Assembly (NCBI GenBank): GCA_937877765.1
Contig: CALGBN010000218.1
Span: 1-6,016 of the forward strand
From: Candidatus Bathyarchaeota archaeon
GTDB taxonomy: Archaea; Thermoproteota; Bathyarchaeia; TCS64
Direction of reading: 5' to 3'
DNA: 6,016 nt
The position numbers and the translations under genes are program-made. Below the pieces are notes generated by a model. It saw only the letters and a list, made by a program, of their open reading frames with translations, was not told the DNA's origin and did no database searches. Shown in pieces: positions 5,948 through 6,016 of this stretch (position 1 is its first letter; every line of letters starts with the position of its first letter).

Positions 5948-6016
5948 CTGTCTCTTATACACATCTCCGAGCCCACGAGACCTCTCTACATCTCGTATGC
6001 CGTCTTCTGCTTGAAA
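5948..6016 (+). other. Illumina Nextera i7 adapter read-through (artefact)
   Basis: The segments follow the known adapter in order: the 19-base Tn5 mosaic end CTGTCTCTTATACACATCT (5948-5966), CCGAGCCCACGAGAC (5967-5981), the 8-base index CTCTCTAC (5982-5989, the sequence I know as N707), and the P7 tail starting ATCTCGTATGCCG (5990-6013), then AAA. This is library sequence kept at a contig end, not genomic DNA. Confidence 0.98.

Noticed and set aside
5477..5962. A 161-codon minus-strand frame beginning MYKRQ, opposite the dehydrogenase.
   Set aside because: Its start lies in the reverse complement of the Tn5 mosaic end, and the rest is the antisense shadow of the dehydrogenase.
1..6016. CRISPR arrays, tRNA/rRNA genes, insertion sequences, toxin-antitoxin or defence genes.
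   Set aside because: I saw no regularly spaced repeats, cloverleaf-like sequence, transposase motifs or defence domains on either strand.

Overview
The window looks like a fragment, probably a whole small contig, from an uncultivated archaeon. The main evidence is the phosphoglycerate kinase, which has the archaeal-type N-domain motifs (RxDIN, AHQGRK). Supporting signs are TTTATAT-like box A elements in AT-rich gaps, GGTGG/GAGG ribosome sites and frequent TTG starts. No rRNA, tRNA or marker gene is present, so the lineage cannot be named. The proteins are not acidic, which argues against a halophilic archaeon.

Layout from left to right. (1) Bases 3-1241 (+) hold the C-terminal three quarters of a YtcJ-like amidohydrolase cut by the left edge. 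(2) Bases 1349-1803 (-) hold a broken remnant of a surface-protein-like domain with an in-frame TGA where a Trp is expected, no start codon and a lost C-terminus. (3) Bases 1804-3096 (-) encode a divergent archaeal phosphoglycerate kinase, convergent with the amidohydrolase. (4) Bases 3283-3456 (+) hold a 57-residue ORF with a good ribosome site and one possible membrane helix. (5) Bases 3506-4594 (-) encode a GT-B glycosyltransferase in visibly AT-richer DNA. (6) Bases 4595-4976 are a divergent intergenic region with likely promoters on both strands. (7) Bases 4977-5462 (+) encode a left-handed beta-helix acyltransferase of the WbpD/WlbB type, followed at 5517 by the start of a Gfo/Idh/MocA dehydrogenase of the WbpB/WlbA type. 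(8) Bases 5948-6016 are not biological: they are an Illumina Nextera i7 adapter read-through.

The right half fits a surface-glycan locus. The dehydrogenase would oxidise C3 of UDP-GlcNAcA, an aminotransferase (expected just beyond the break) would aminate it, and the acyltransferase would N-acetylate the product to give a UDP-diacetamido-uronic acid. The nearby glycosyltransferase could add a sugar to an S-layer or archaellum N-glycan or another surface polymer. The left half is metabolic and has no evident link to this pathway. I see no mobile element, CRISPR array, RNA gene or convincing new multi-gene system. The items most worth a second look are the adapter chimera, the Trp-to-TGA remnant, the unlisted small protein and the altered nucleotide-site residues of the kinase.
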